Origin: Bemisia tabaci
Lineage: Eukaryota > Arthropoda > Insecta > Hemiptera > Aleyrodidae
Direction of reading: 5' to 3'
Length of the DNA: 64,000 nt
Assembly (NCBI RefSeq): GCF_918797505.1
Contig: NC_092794.1
Location: forward strand, 76,173,345 to 76,237,344
The stretch's first letter is position 1; every line of letters begins with the position of its first letter. The position numbers and the translations under genes were made by a program. Of the stretch, positions 13,030 to 25,604 are shown one piece after another. The notes beneath the pieces were generated by a model that was not told where the DNA came from, searched no databases, and saw nothing but the letters and a program-made list of their open reading frames with translations.

Positions 13030-13700
13030 GCCTGGTATCAAAAATGAAAAAAAAAAAAAATTGTAATTTAACAAAATAATTATAAATGAGAACCTAAATA
13101 TGAAACGAAAAAAAAATAAAGTAAAAAAAAATCAAACGATAAAATGAAATAAGCAAAATAATGAAATGAAAACTTGAAATATAACAAAAAAAATTAAATA
13201 AAAGTAATAACAAATTATTCAGAACTGAAAACAAAAACGAAGTAGGACAAGCAAAAAAGGGGGAAAACAACGAAAAATGAGACAAAACAAACTAATGAAA
13301 TAAAACAAAAAAAATGAAAGAATATGAATCTAATTACATGAATAAAACAAAATAACCAGAATAACCCCAAAAAATAAAATAAAGAACTAAAGAAAATCAA
13401 GCTAAACATAAAAATCAAACAAATTAAAAATATATGATAAAAAACAAATGAGGTAAAGAAAAGAAATGAAAAAAGTCAAATAAATTGGAAAAATAAGCAA
13501 GAATAAAAATAGTGTATTACAATAGAACACGCTTAACACAAAAATCACATGCCCTGAAGAAAAGAATACCAAAAAACAAGTCAAAAACAAAACAAAAATG
13601 TCTGGAAAGCAATGAAAAAACCTGGAACCCCCACGAATGTATGAATATTCAACACAATAAAAAATAGTAGAAAATTAAGTATTAGGAGAAGGCAGAAAAT
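13030..13700. repeat. A-rich low-complexity tract
   Basis: About 650 bases are almost entirely A with scattered G, T and C on the plus strand (AAAATGAAA-type words). The minus-strand ORFs here are Phe/Leu/Ser-rich products of composition, not membrane proteins. Confidence 0.85.
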
Positions 13701-15020
13701 GCATATAAAAAACTGGTGAAGAACTAAAACGTTCGAAGACAGCGAAGAAACGGTGATTGTCAGCCCGAGTTTTCTCGAACTAATTCGAAACTACTATGGT
13801 TCGATTCTCGTCCTAAATTACATGTGATTTAACAGCCAAAATGACATAATATTTACCCTCAAATGGAGAGAAACGTTGGGGAAAAATACTGAAAAAATAA
13901 CGAAATAACGCCGCTCCGCAGTCAAAGAAGTTCGAAGCTACTTGGGACCATGTTAATCCCCCCCCCCCCCCCCCAAAAAAAAATAAATCTTTAAAAATTT
14001 TTACAATTATCGTACTTTTTCCTTCACATTTAAATATTGGTATACAATTACGGAGACTCCCTATTCCAGCGCCAAAAAGATAAATTCTGATCTAACTTTC
14101 AAAGAGATCCTGGAATATTTTCTTCTGCAGCTTAAATTACTACTTAAATCCTACTTTAGAGGAGTCATGAGTAACTTTTTGTCTGATAAATTTTTTTTTA
14201 CTGTTTTGTCTAATAAAATTCTACACCATCATCATTAATATAAACTTCGAAGGATTTCACTTTTAAGCGATTCCACCTTTTTATATTTCACTCGAGGGGT
14301 TGCCAGATTGGGATATTAATGTGAATATTTTACATAGGTTTAAACTGGAAAAAGTCGTGAAAAAGGAACCCATATGGCAACGGTAAAGTCTGAGAGGGAC
14401 GAGAGGCTGCCTTCCTGGGAAAACCCATGATTAAGCGGGAAATGTCATTAAAACAAATAGGTTCCGTTTGAAGCTTCAAATGTATACAGGGGAAAACTAT
14501 TTTAAAATAAGCATTGTAAATGGATACAGTTGCTACCAAAAAAGAAAAAATGAAAGGGAAAGGAAATGAAATGAAATGAGGACATAACTACTTATGCAAT
14601 CAGAGAGAATAAGACAGAAACATGAGGGATATTTATATGTAATGAAAGTATAAGAAAAAAACACGAGTGGGCTCATACCGATTCGGAACTCGAACTATAG
14701 TATCATTGAGCAGTTTTTTAGACCCCTGCACCATCGATAATCTTCTCAAGAAGTAAATATGAACTTTTGCTACTTTAGCGTGTCAAATCGCGGAAGGGGA
14801 TGCACGGTCGTCACTTTCTTCCACACGATGGAACTAACGTCCCAGTCAAATGCGTTTTTGAAGAAATGATCGACCCCCCTCATTGCTTCATCTCCATATA
14901 TGTATTAATGTTCAAATGATGGGACGTTTCGGTAACAAGGTTATGTGGCAAAATCATTTTTGTCTCGAGAGTCTCCAAAATGTATACAACCTAGTGATCA
15001 AATGTCCAACTCCTCAGAAA
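13701..15020. other. No gene recognised
   Basis: AT-rich sequence with a C tract at about 13960-13974 followed by an A run. No repeat partner or coding signal was identified. Confidence 0.45.
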
Positions 15021-15021
15021 A

Positions 15022-15086
15022 ATGGCTCGCGGAGCGATCCGAATGCCACTACGCGAGTGATCGGGGGTCCAGGGGGCGAACCCCTT
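15022..15086 (-). repeat. Hairpin-rich GC motif, partial copy
   Basis: The minus strand carries TTCGCCCCCTGGACCCCC followed by ATCACTCGC and CGCTCCGCGAGCC. These are the same words, in the same order, as the 5' heads of the elements at 26112, 29882 and 30566. It abuts the left arm of the giant palindrome exactly where the two arms stop matching. Confidence 0.55.
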
Positions 15087-17479
15087 GCACGGTGCCCCTG
15101 AACTCACTTTAAATGCGACTTTGTTGTACATCAAAAATTCAAGTTGGAGGTTGTAGTGGGGTACTCCCTGATGGGTTTTTGGGCAATTTCGAAATAGGTT
15201 GTCGGAGCTCCTCGAAAAATAATCGCATTTTTGTGGTTTTTTAGGGGTAAAATAGCAAAATTGGCCTCCGGGCGACAAATTAAACCCCCTCTCCCTCATC
15301 CTTGCCTTGACCGATCTGAATTTTTAGTATGTTTTTACCTGGTATAAGATGGGACTTTTCTGAAATTTTCATGCCCATACAAATTTTTTTGCTCCCGCGG
15401 CAGCGTTGCCAAGTTGCGGACTCCAAAATATCGAATTTAATGATAAAATGAAGGTTTCGGAGTGTGATTTCCATTCAAAATCAAAAATTCAAATTGTAAG
15501 TTGTAGTAGGGTACTGCCTGATGGGGTTTTGGCCAATTTCGAAGTAGAGTGTTTGAGATTTTTGAAAAGTAATCGAATTTTTGCGGTTTTTTAAGGGTAA
15601 AATAGCACACTGAGCACGGGGCGGCAAGTTGAACCTTTTCTCTCTCATCCTTGCCGTGACCGATCTGAACTTTTAGTATGTATTAACCTGGTATATGGTG
15701 TGACTTTTCTGAAATTTTCATGCCCATACAAAATTTTTTGCCCCCCGCGGCAGCGTTGCCAATTTGCGGACTCAAAAATATCGAATTTGATGATAAAATG
15801 AAGGTTTCGAGGTGTGATTTCCTCCAAAATTTCACGAAAAATGTGCAATCTGAGAGTTTTCGATAAGAAAAGGCATATTTGAACAATTTAGAGTTGCAGT
15901 GTTGCCAGCTTTTGATTTAAAATTCGTCAAAATGACCCAAATCGCGTTGCAACCTCGAGCGCTGGATTTTTATTTCGTTCAGAATTGGTTATTACGGTTC
16001 TTCTGTACTCTATGCATTTAGGTACCATGAAAATTATGCCATTACTTACTTGATGGGTGCAGCTAACTCAAAAAGAGAGGCCGGATAAAGCGATGATTCG
16101 GGGGAAAACGAGCGGTTCGGGTTGACAGAAAGTTCTTAAATCTACTCCATCACCAGAAAGTAAAATTTGAGAACTTTCTCCCACCCCCCAAACCTTATCC
16201 CTGTTGCAGTCAATCCTTTGAACATCTGATCTGAAATTTTGCCCCCGAATTTTTACCAAAAACATGATGTGTTTTTGCACAAAAACTTGTTTTTTTTTTC
16301 ATGTTTTTGGTAAAAATTCGGGGGCAAAATTTCAGATCAGATGTTCAAAGGATTGACTGCAACAGGGATAAGGTTTGGGGGGTGGGAGAAAGTTCTCAAA
16401 TTTTACTTTCTGGTGATGGAGTAGATTTAAGAACTTTCTGTCAACCCGAACCGCTCGTTTTCCCCCGAATCATCGCTTTATCCGGCCTCTCTTTTTGAGT
16501 TAGCTGCACCCATCAAGTAAGTAATGGCATAATTTTCATGGTACCTAAATGCTTAGAGTACAGAAGAACCGTAATAACCAATTCTGAACGAAATAAAAAT
16601 CCAGCGCTCGAGGTTGCAACGCGATTTGGGTCATTTTGACGAATTTTAAATCAAAAGCTGGCAACACTGCAACTCTAAATTGTTCAAATATGCCTTTTCT
16701 TATCGAAAACTCTCAGATTGCACATTTTTCGTGAAATTTTGGAGGAAATCACACCTCGAAACCTTCATTTTATCATCAAATTCGATATTTTTGAGTCCGC
16801 AAATTGGCAACGCTGCCGCGGGGGGCAAAAAATTTTGTATGGGCATGAAAATTTCAGAAAAGTCACACCATATACCAGGTTAATACATACTAAAAGTTCA
16901 GATCGGTCACGGCAAGGATGAGAGAGAAAAGGTTCAACTTGCCGCCCCGTGCTCAGTGTGCTATTTTACCCTTAAAAAACCGCAAAAATTCGATTACTTT
17001 TCAAAAATCTCAAACACTCTACTTCGAAATTGGCCAAAACCCCATCAGGCAGTACCCTACTACAACTTACAATTTGAATTTTTGATTTTGAATGGAAATC
17101 ACACTCCGAAACCTTCATTTTATCATTAAATTCGATATTTTGGAGTCCGCAACTTGGCAACGCTGCCGCGGGAGCAAAAAAATTTGTATGGGCATGAAAA
17201 TTTCAGAAAAGTCCCATCTTATACCAGGTAAAAACATACTAAAAATTCAGATCGGTCAAGGCAAGGATGAGGGAGAGGGGGTTTAATTTGTCGCCCGGAG
17301 GCCAATTTTGCTATTTTACCCCTAAAAAACCACAAAAATGCGATTATTTTTCGAGGAGCTCCGACAACCTATTTCGAAATTGCCCAAAAACCCATCAGGG
17401 AGTACCCCACTACAACCTCCAACTTGAATTTTTGATGTACAACAAAGTCGCATTTAAAGTGAGTTCAGGGGCACCGTGC
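15087..17479. repeat. Near-perfect 2.4-kb palindrome
   Basis: Left arm 15087-16267 and right arm 16299-17479 are each 1181 bases, with a 31-base spacer. I found only isolated differences by eye (for example GCATAG against GCTTAG near 16012/16552). Each arm contains a roughly 350-bp unit twice (15134-15483 and 15484-15830, mirrored on the right), including GCAGCGTTGCC. All ORFs here occur as mirrored pairs, so none is called as a gene. The flanks differ completely beyond 15087 and 17479. Confidence 0.9.
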
Positions 17480-17593
17480 TTGGCCAGCCGTCCTGGACGC
17501 GCTGAAGCGCGCCCAGAACGGCTGGTATCTTCTTCAGCTGCATTTCAAGACCAATATTTTTGAAACTCATCAACATCATTGTTTCATCAGTTG

Positions 17594-18480
17594 TACGAGG
17601 GGCGTTCAATAAGTTAGTATCCCCCCTCTCTAAAATCAATAAGAATTGACCAATTTTAAAAAACTTGGGCTCAAAATCTTCCTTAGGATATACTGAGTTC
17701 AACAAAACAAACTGCAACAAAATCGGACCATGTGCGGCCGAACGCGAGCCGTTTGAACGCGCCGAGGTGCACGGCGCTCCCGCCGAATCCGCGGAGATTT
17801 TAAGTCCGCGACAAGAGAAGAGCTTCTCTGCCGAAGTCTCAGTCGTTCATCACTGACGAAAAATTAAAGAAGTTTTTGTAGAATAAGGGGCTTACCTCAC
17901 CTCTCCACATAACCAGCTCGATCCAAGCAGGTCTGATACTAATTGTGAGACTAAGAGAACGGATACCTCGCGTTAGGCAAAACAAACCACCATTTATTGC
18001 CGTATCTAAAATCTGAACTTGGGGGAGTTCATTTTGAATCAGTGGAAGAGGTCAAACAAGCCGTCAACACTTTCATCCCCAGCCAGTTGAAAGACTTCTA
18101 ACGCGTGGTATCCGTTCTCTTAGTCTCCAAATTAGTATCAGACCTGCTTGGATCGAGCTGGTTATGTGGAGAGGTGAGGTAAGCCCCTTATTCTACAAAA
18201 ACTTCTTTGATTTTTCGTCAGTGATGAACGACTGAGGCTTTGGCAGAGAAGCTCTTCTCTTGTCGCGGACTTAAAATCTCCGCGGATTCGGCGGGAGCGC
18301 CGTGCACCTCGGCGCGTTCAAACGGCTCGCGTTCGGCCGCACATGGTCCGATTTTGTTGCGGTTTGTTTTGTTGAACTCAGTATATCCTAAGGAAGATTT
18401 TGAGCCCAAGTTTTTTAAAATTGATCAATTCTTATTGATTTTAGAGAGGGGGGATACTTACTTATTGAACGCCCCTCGTA
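17594..18480. mobile_element. Mariner-derived foldback, 383-bp arms
   Basis: The ends read TACGAGGGGCGTTCAATAAG and its reverse complement, starting and ending with TA as for Tc1/mariner targets. Arms 17594-17976 and 18098-18480 are nearly identical. The 120-base centre contains about 24 open codons (about 18027-18101) including HFESVEEVKQAVNTF, which resembles the C-terminal part of mariner transposases. It appears to be a mariner copy that lost its body and duplicated one end in inverse orientation. Confidence 0.75.
18022..18101 (+). pseudogene. Mariner transposase C-terminal scrap
   Basis: A short plus-strand frame ending in TAA reads GGVHFESVEEVKQAVNTF and SQLKDF. The pattern of F-ES-x-EEVK-x-AV and a Q/DF tail resembles mariner transposases near their C-terminus and parallels the clearer fragments at 28463-28854. 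No catalytic residue is included. Family assignment rests on this pattern and the enclosing terminal repeats. Confidence 0.45.
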
Positions 18481-19007
18481 CAACGTTTTGTGACACCCAG
18501 AGTAATGCAATCTGGCACCCTGACAACGCTATTCTTATGTGTATCGTGTATCTAAAACTTTTTCTTAAAACAACGTTTTCTGGCGTTAAGATGCACCTTC
18601 TCGACGTACCGGATGAATTTTCAAAAACTTTTCTTTCTCTTTTTTGCAACTACAGATGATAGGGTTTTTCTAATAACTTTACAAGATAACCCCCCAATCA
18701 GTTTAAAGAGCCCTTCGACTGAAATTTTTTTTTAAAACTCGGACATTTTTTTGAATTTTCAAAAATCCTCTCATCGTAAGCCAGAAGAAAGTCTAAGGAA
18801 TTTAAGAAAAAAAGAAATATATTGAACATCGATGCAGGAGTACTTGATAAAGTGTACATTAGCATCCGTAAATTTTACCTTGTGAGGATAGGAACTCATG
18901 GCCCCCTTGTAAATTCTGAGGGAAAGTTGCTGGGAAGAAGCTTTGGAGACGTAAACGGAACGGAGTGCAAACAAAAAGAAAAGGAACTACGCAAAGAGGA
19001 TTTGCGT

Positions 19008-19442
19008 TAGTGTTGTTGATTTTTCCAAAAAATCGATTAAATTGGAAATATCGATTCCGTCCAAAAAATCGATTTATCGCAGAAAAATTAGGGCCTACAA
19101 ATTGATTTTCAAGGAAATCGCTCTGAAAAAAAAATTGATTTTTAGGAACACGAACAGTATTGTGCCGTTCGTTCTTCATGAATTCTAGCCTCTTCGAGCG
19201 TTAGTTTCATTTTCCCTTGAAATAGCATAATGGCTTCCTTTAGTTTTAAACAATGACAGGCTTATTGCTTCCTTAATTACTGAGGAATAAAATTTTTGTT
19301 TGTAGAAAATCGAAAAATTTCGATTTGTGAGTAAAAAATCGATTCAACGACAAAATCGCGTGCCAAAAATCGATTCAATTTAATCGATTATTTTGTGCTA
19401 AAAATCGATTTCTTCCGAAAATCGAAAAATTCTACAACACTA
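19008..19442. mobile_element. hAT-like MITE rich in AATCGATT
   Basis: The terminal repeats TAGTGTTGTTGA (left) and TCTACAACACTA (right) are flanked by ATTTGCGT (19000-19007) and ATTTGCAT (19443-19450), an 8-bp target duplication with one mismatch. That length is characteristic of hAT transposons. The 435-base interior carries many ATCGATT words and no coding frame. Confidence 0.8.
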
Positions 19443-19970
19443 ATTTGCATGCTGCACAGTTCCTTCCGATTTAATTATTTTGTATATGGTTCTTTTTAGC
19501 ATGTAATTATGCCTTATACCTTTCACTCATTCGAACCGTAACTGCTGACGATCCCTCGGGTGAGTAATCGCTGACGTAACATCAACATTGTTCCGTTGAC
19601 TCGCAACTCCTCAGGCGATGGCTGACTGCTTTAAGTTGTGAAGAGACGAGGCGCGGAGAGCAAGCTGCTGGAACCCTATTAACGGGGGGGGGGGGGGGAT
19701 CCAGATTCACTTTCTCTCAAGGTCTGTTCTCTGAACTCAAAAATTCTCCGCACAAGGGCAAGTTTGCAAGCGTGGATCTTGTCTTAGCCGCTTCACTCGC
19801 TGGTCACCAGTAATGAGTCGCCTTCATCTGCTACTTTTACGTTGCCACATCACCCGTCGAAACTTCCAGCCTATCCGATTACTTTTGTTTTTGAACCACC
19901 CAGCTGGGCTTAACCGCCCAGATCCAGGGATGTTTCAGGAAATGTACGTTTTTCTTATGATAAGGTAAAA

Positions 19971-20258
19971 CAGTGTTTCTACTGTTATTAAAAACCGGAG
20001 AAACGGGAAAATATCAGGAAGTTCAATGTTATCAGGAAATGTCAGAAAAATTGATCATTTATCAGGAAATTCCGGGCACGTCAAGCATATTTTAACTTCA
20101 TGCAGCTCATGGCTGAAAAAAGTGACATATTTGACTCAGTTCATTAAATAAGTTCGTTTCTTAAGTCCAACCAGTATCAATGTTTTCGTATTCGCCCAAA
20201 GATTAGGTAAATTTCAATCATCAGGAAAATTCAGTATGAAATTTTACTATACACCCTG
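19971..20258. mobile_element. CAGGGTGT-type MITE, copy 1
   Basis: It begins CAGTGTTTCTACTG, contains repeated ATCAGGAAA words and ends TATACACCCTG. The same terminal logic (CAGGGTGT...ACACCCTG with CAGGAAA or CCGGGAAA interiors) recurs at 38362-40499, 42797, 54771 and 56974-57250. No coding content. Confidence 0.6.
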
Positions 20259-21410
20259 TTAAAATAAATAATCAGCGCCTGTCACCCTCGACTTATTAGC
20301 CGCGACTCGACGGAAAATATTTTTTCATCTTTATTTCTTTGGCAAAATTGGCAACACTTTTTTCCCACGTAACATTTTAACGATTGCCTCCTTCGATGTA
20401 ATCGAGAGTTCAACAATTTTGATAGGAAACACATAACTTCAACTCATATCCTTTTATTTTATTGGCCCGTCTTTGCATTTTGCACTGCTCTTAGAGAACG
20501 GGGAAATTCAAACGTGCTGATCAGATTTTAATATGCACATCGATGTATTGAATGGCGTCATGGTTCTACGATGTAAATGTCGTTTTTTGCCAAATCTAAT
20601 AATTTTTTGGGGTATCTGAACAATTCTAGAGATTTCGGTCTTTTTTCTCTTTTTCTTTCTTTCTTTTTTTTATTTTTTTTATTTTTTAAAATTTTTTTTT
20701 AAAGCAAAATCTAGGGATTTCCTTCTTCCCAGCTATGGATTCTACTTTGGATTACTCAAGTTAGAATGGGTAGATAGAAATCAATCTTCTACATTTACTA
20801 GCTCATACAATTTTTTCTGACGACTGAATAGTGAAATCACAATGATCATTTCGAAGTTCTTCGGGTGATGCCGACCAATAGAAAAAACAAATAATAAAGA
20901 AAATAAATATAAAAAATTTTGAAAAAGAAGGATAAGAAATACAAAAAAACGGCACGTATTTGAAAGTGGCTGTCGAGAATCGCGATTCGCTGAAATTTAT
21001 CTTACTGCAGACGTGCCCGCCGATGCAATCAGCTAATCGGTTTTCCGTCCCAACCGTGGTGGGTTAGGAGGGAGAGTCATGTATCAGCCAATGATGGGGT
21101 AGGGAAACCCCTAATGACAATAATTGACCATCGTAACTTTACCGTAAACCACCTGACAATAGAAAATGTAAATGAAGTTACGAAGTGGACAAATCTTCAA
21201 CATGTCGGAAATGGATTTGCTGCTAAGGGTAACAAGTTCTTGAAAAGTCATTGAGACCTGGGAAAGTAGGATAATGTTTTCCCACCCTAAAAGTCGGGGG
21301 AAAGTCAGGGACTTTCGTTGCGTAACTTTGAAAGTCTTTCTTCCGGCTACAATATTTAATTACTTTTTAATTACCTTGGTAATTTTTCAATTTATATGGC
21401 TGCCGCATCA
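20259..21410. other. No gene; T-rich tract
   Basis: A T-rich low-complexity block lies at about 20638-20705. The remainder shows no coding signal or repeat partner. Confidence 0.5.
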
Positions 21411-21419
21411 TAACTATAC

Positions 21420-22760
21420 GCTCTCTGGCCATCTTTAGATTTTTTCAGTTTTTGTTAGCTCACTCCACCGTTCTACCCGGCCGATTTCCGTGATTTTCGA
21501 AGCTAGCGGCAGGTAATAGTCTCTAGACGAGCTCGCTCTTTCACATGTTGGAAGTATAACCCAAGTTCTTCATATGACGCTGTAAAGATGTGAACTCTCT
21601 CATTTAAACAATGTGAATATTAATTTTTTTTCACAGTTCGTTCTAAAGATCTATTGGGCAGATTTTCATAATTTTTGCAGTTAATGGGAAGGTGGAGTCC
21701 CGAAATGAGCCTCTGTAGATGAGCTCGCTCTATCACATGTTGGAAATATAACCCAAGTTCTTTATTCTGAGGTTGTCCAATGGGTAATGCAATGATCGAC
21801 TTTTAGAGCGAACGTAAAAAGCTAAAAAAACATCGGTGCACATATTCGTGTAGACGGAGTAAAACCCGATAAAATGAAACCTTGCTAAGTTGTTTTGATC
21901 AAAAATTGACGGAGATATGACGTTTCTCCCACGGCATGTTGAGAGAGCATCTCCAGGATTTTAGTGGTATTTTTTGAGAAGAAAAGAACTAGTTAGCGAC
22001 TAATACTGCTTCTGTTGAAACAATCGTCCTTGAACACTTATTTCATTTCTTGATACGCACAATCCACGCCGAAAACAATAGTGGATGACGTAATGTTGTT
22101 ATTTTTTTAACGTTTTGTTACGTTTTAAAAAACGTTAACGTTTTTCGTTTGCACTCAACATCGCGAAAAAGATGAGCAAAATTAACCACGTGACAGACCA
22201 GCCGACTGAGTTGTAATTATTCTCTCACACGTATATGTGGCAACCGCCTCGGCAAGCCATGTTGCCAGACCCTCCCTCCCTTTATGTTACCAATTTTAGC
22301 TCGAAGTGTATCTCGTAAAAGATCAAACTTAATGCACTTCTTTTCGCAGCACCCTTAAAATCCTGGAGGCGGTCTCTCAACATACCGCGGAGAAACGTCA
22401 TATCTCGGTCAATTTTTGACCAAAACAGCTCAACAAGGTCTGATTTTATCGTTTTTTACTTTGTCTACACGAATATGTACACAGATTTTTTTTAGCTTCT
22501 TCCGTTCGCTCTCAAAGTCGATCATTGCATTACTTTTTGGACAACCTATATATGACGCGGTTAAGTTGTGAACTCTCTCATTTAAACAATGTGAACCTTA
22601 AATTTTTGTCTTAGTTCGTTCTAAAGATCTGTCGGTCAGGTTTCCATAATTTTTGCAATTTTTGGCAGGTGCATGTGGTGCAGTAAATGAGCCCACTATT
22701 TTCGGATTTTGGAAGTATGACTTAGGTTTTTTATATGACGTGATAATTTGTGAATTCTCC
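21420..22760. repeat. Tandem repeat, about 190-bp unit, interrupted
   Basis: Units share GAGCTCGCTCT, AACCCAAGTTCTT and GTGAACTCTCTCATTTAAAC. Copies occur near 21430-21620 and 21620-21770, with more diverged ones at 22548-22760, separated by the foldback 21771-22547. A related pair lies at 28890-29130. Confidence 0.75.
21771..22547. mobile_element. Foldback inserted in tandem array
   Basis: The inverted ends read GGTTGTCCAA and TTGGACAACC, with arms of about 195 bases (21771-21965 and 22355-22547). The arms match through GCAATGATCGAC and GACGTTTCTCC with scattered differences. It splits one unit of the surrounding 190-bp tandem repeat, so it is younger than the array. No coding content. Confidence 0.8.
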
Positions 22761-22794
22761 CATTCGAACAATGTTCTTAACAAACAATCTATTC

Positions 22795-23060
22795 TACAAC
22801 ACAGGGTGGGGAAGGAACACTGCTCGATTGAGCCAAAACCGTTGTAGTGCGCGATCTGATTCAAGTAGACTCATGTTTTTTGTGTGAGCGAAAAATTCAA
22901 ATTTATTTTGACCAATGCTGAACATATACCTTAGTATCTTGATTTTGAGTAAATTGTAGCACTTTTTGTTGCACAAATCGTCTTACACGTGAAATTTTGA
23001 AGAGGAAACATTTATCAGAATGCTTAAATTCTTATATCGTCTGGTAGTCCATTCCTTTTT
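22795..23060. repeat. Dispersed repeat shared with 43640-43905
   Basis: Shared words in the same order include CTCGATTGAG, TTGTAGTGCGCGAT, ACGTGAAATT, TATCAGAATGCTTAAATTC and a GTCTGGTAGTCCATT-like end. The 43.6-kb copy is the right half of an inverted-repeat element; this copy seems to be one half only. Confidence 0.65.
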
Positions 23061-23208
23061 TTCGCAATAGTAAAAGGCTGCAACGTATCCATTTTTTAAA
23101 ATTTTATTGCAAGGCACCCTCCCCCTCCGAAAAAATAATGCAAATAAAAAAAGAACATTTATTAAATAGTTAGAAAATTTTCTGTTCAAAAACCTCAAAA
23201 ATTATAAT

Positions 23209-24535
23209 AGTCCAGGCAAACAAGGAAAAGAGCCTCTAAAAATCCCGGGTAGCAATGTTTTCATCGTTTCCTATGTAATTTTTGACGCTGAATCCGAATT
23301 TCAACTTTGCGCCATTTAATTCGGACTGGAAAGTTGCCAAATTTGGCAAAAATGGCCGAAAATCGGACTTTTTTCCGGATTATGGTCTGTAACTTGCCAA
23401 AAATTGATCTGACGATAAAATTAGTTATTTTCAGAAATAAAGCTCGTTAAATTTCCTATAAAAAAGTTCCTAAACACTTTTTTGCTCAAGGCAAAATCAA
23501 GCGCGCTGGCGGGCTCCGAACTTTGTAAAATGTGCGAAAATTGCGCATACTGTAATGTGTTGGGTTATCCTTATCATTTACATGAATTCATTTCACTCAG
23601 TGTTTTTATCATCTTCACTTAATTTGTCCAGAAATTACTCGTCGGACGATTAAAACAGGAGACATCGGGCAAAAACCGCGAAAAACATACTTTTTGCTCA
23701 TTTTTCAAAGTTCGGAGCCCGCCAGCCCGCTTGATTTTGCATTGAGCAAAAAAGTGTATAGGAACTCTTTTACAGGAAATTTAACGAGGTTTATTTCTGG
23801 AAATAACTAATTTTATCGTCAGATCAATTTTTAGTAAGTTACAGGTCATAATCCAGAAAAAAGGCCGATTTTAGGCCATTTTTGCCAAATTTGGCAACTT
23901 TCCGGTCCGAATTTAATGGTACAAAGTTGAAATCCGGATTCAGCGTCAAAAATTACGTAGGATTCCCTGAGAGCATAACTACCCGGGATTTTTGCAAAAA
24001 CCGCAAAAAAACGCAATTTTCGTTCATTTTTCAAAGTTCGGTGCCCGCCAGCGCGCCTTGAATTTTGCCTTGAGCAAAAAAAGTGTATAGGAACTTTTTT
24101 ATGGGAAATTTAACGAACTTTTTTTTAAAACAACCAAATTGTCGTTAGATCAATTTTGGACGAGTCACAGGCCAAAACCCGCAAATAACCAAATTTTCGC
24201 TCTTTTTTCAAAGTTTGGAGCCCGCCAGCGCGCTTGATTTTGCCTTGAGCGAAAAAGTGTTTAGGAACTTTTTTATAGGAAATTTAACGAGCTTTATTTC
24301 TGAAAATAACTAATTATATCGTCAGATCAATTTTTGGCAAGTTACAGGCCATAATCCGGAAAAAAGTCCGATTTTAGGCCATTTTTGCCAAATTTGGCAA
24401 CTTTCCGGTCCGAATTTAATGGCGCAAAGTTGAAATTCGGATTCAGCGTCAAAAATTACATAGGAAATGATGAAAATATTGCTACCCGGGATTTTTGCAG
24501 GCCATAGCCCTTTTCATGGCTTATTTGCCTGGACT
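23209..24535. mobile_element. Foldback with amplified right arm
   Basis: The ends read AGTCCAGGCAAA and TTTGCCTGGACT. A roughly 300-bp unit (TCCCGGGTAGCAAT through GCCAAATTTGGC to GCGCGCTGGCGGGCTCCGAA) occurs once in plus orientation (about 23240-23530). It then recurs in reverse as a full copy (about 23690-23995), a partial copy (about 24000-24130) and another full copy (about 24190-24505). Arm amplification after foldback formation explains the layout. ORFs are compositional. Confidence 0.8.
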
Positions 24536-25558
24536 TTAAGTAAGTCCAAGAGCTTTGAAATCTAAGAATACTTGTCCGGCAAACCTCTTTGCCGAAGAGA
24601 ATAATGGTTGTATTATCCGGTCGTAAAATTATGGCTGAGACTCCGGAGGGGTTTTATCGGTAGTATTCGCTATTTGATGAAGGGGGTTTCGTTTCAATCG
24701 TCATGGTTCGATTGACAAATATAGACGTGAACCAATTGACGATGTTTTCCATTGATTCACAGGTTTGGATTGATCCAAGTTTCTCGATTGACTCAGGGGT
24801 TAAAAGATTGATTCACAAGTTTTTCGATCGATTCCAAGGCGTCATCGATCTGTTCACCAGTTGTTCGTTGGTGATTGGGCAACGGACTTTCCACGTGAAA
24901 ACTGTAACGAGACAAGACATCGATTCTGTGTGGATCGGATATCGCGGAAAAAGCCCGCTTATCCACCATCGTCCAAACTACAGGCACCCTCGTGTTAAAA
25001 ATCAGATTTATAGATCAGAACCAGTCGAGCAATGTGTGAGTGAGTTAGTGAGTCACCTTCTAGTCAAAATTTTTCATGGGGCCCTGTGAAGGGGCGGGGG
25101 GCGTTTTGACACGAATTTGACGTTAAAGATTTCTTAATAACTAAACCGAGTTTTTTAAAGTGGCGACCGGTAAAAGTTCAAAATGACCACAAATTGGTAG
25201 CACAGGTTTTTCTCGATGGATTTGTGCCTGGTATTTTGGCACGTAAAAAATGAAATTTAAAAAAACCAATTTTCAGCCACCTGCTTAATCGGCTGACAGT
25301 TTGAAATAGTTTGAGATGATGACTTCCGGTTTGCGCAGAAATGTTTATTTTTTCATATTTTTTTCAAATGAGCTATCAGAAAAGGGGTCCTGCCATTGGG
25401 AAAAAAAGTTAGGGTCTTTTACCCTCCTTTCAAAATTTTAGAGGGCCAAAAAGTAGCTCCTTTTGATGCAGGAACATCCGATAAGTTTCAAATATTTACC
25501 TCAATCAGGTGAAACAATTTAGATGGGACGGAAGGGACTTTAGGATTACCGTGTATGG

Positions 25559-25604
<46 letters not shown>

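Noticed and set aside
13094..13590. Minus-strand ORFs rich in Phe/Leu resembling membrane proteins
   Set aside because: They lie in an A-rich low-complexity tract; the composition alone produces TTT/TTC/CTT codons.
14991..17720. Many 62-102-codon ORFs in the giant palindrome and its flanks
   Set aside because: Each has a mirror copy in the other arm, there are no domains, and several differ only where arms diverge.
18240..18659. 139-codon plus-strand ORF
   Set aside because: Runs across the right arm of the mariner-derived foldback into flanking DNA; no domain.
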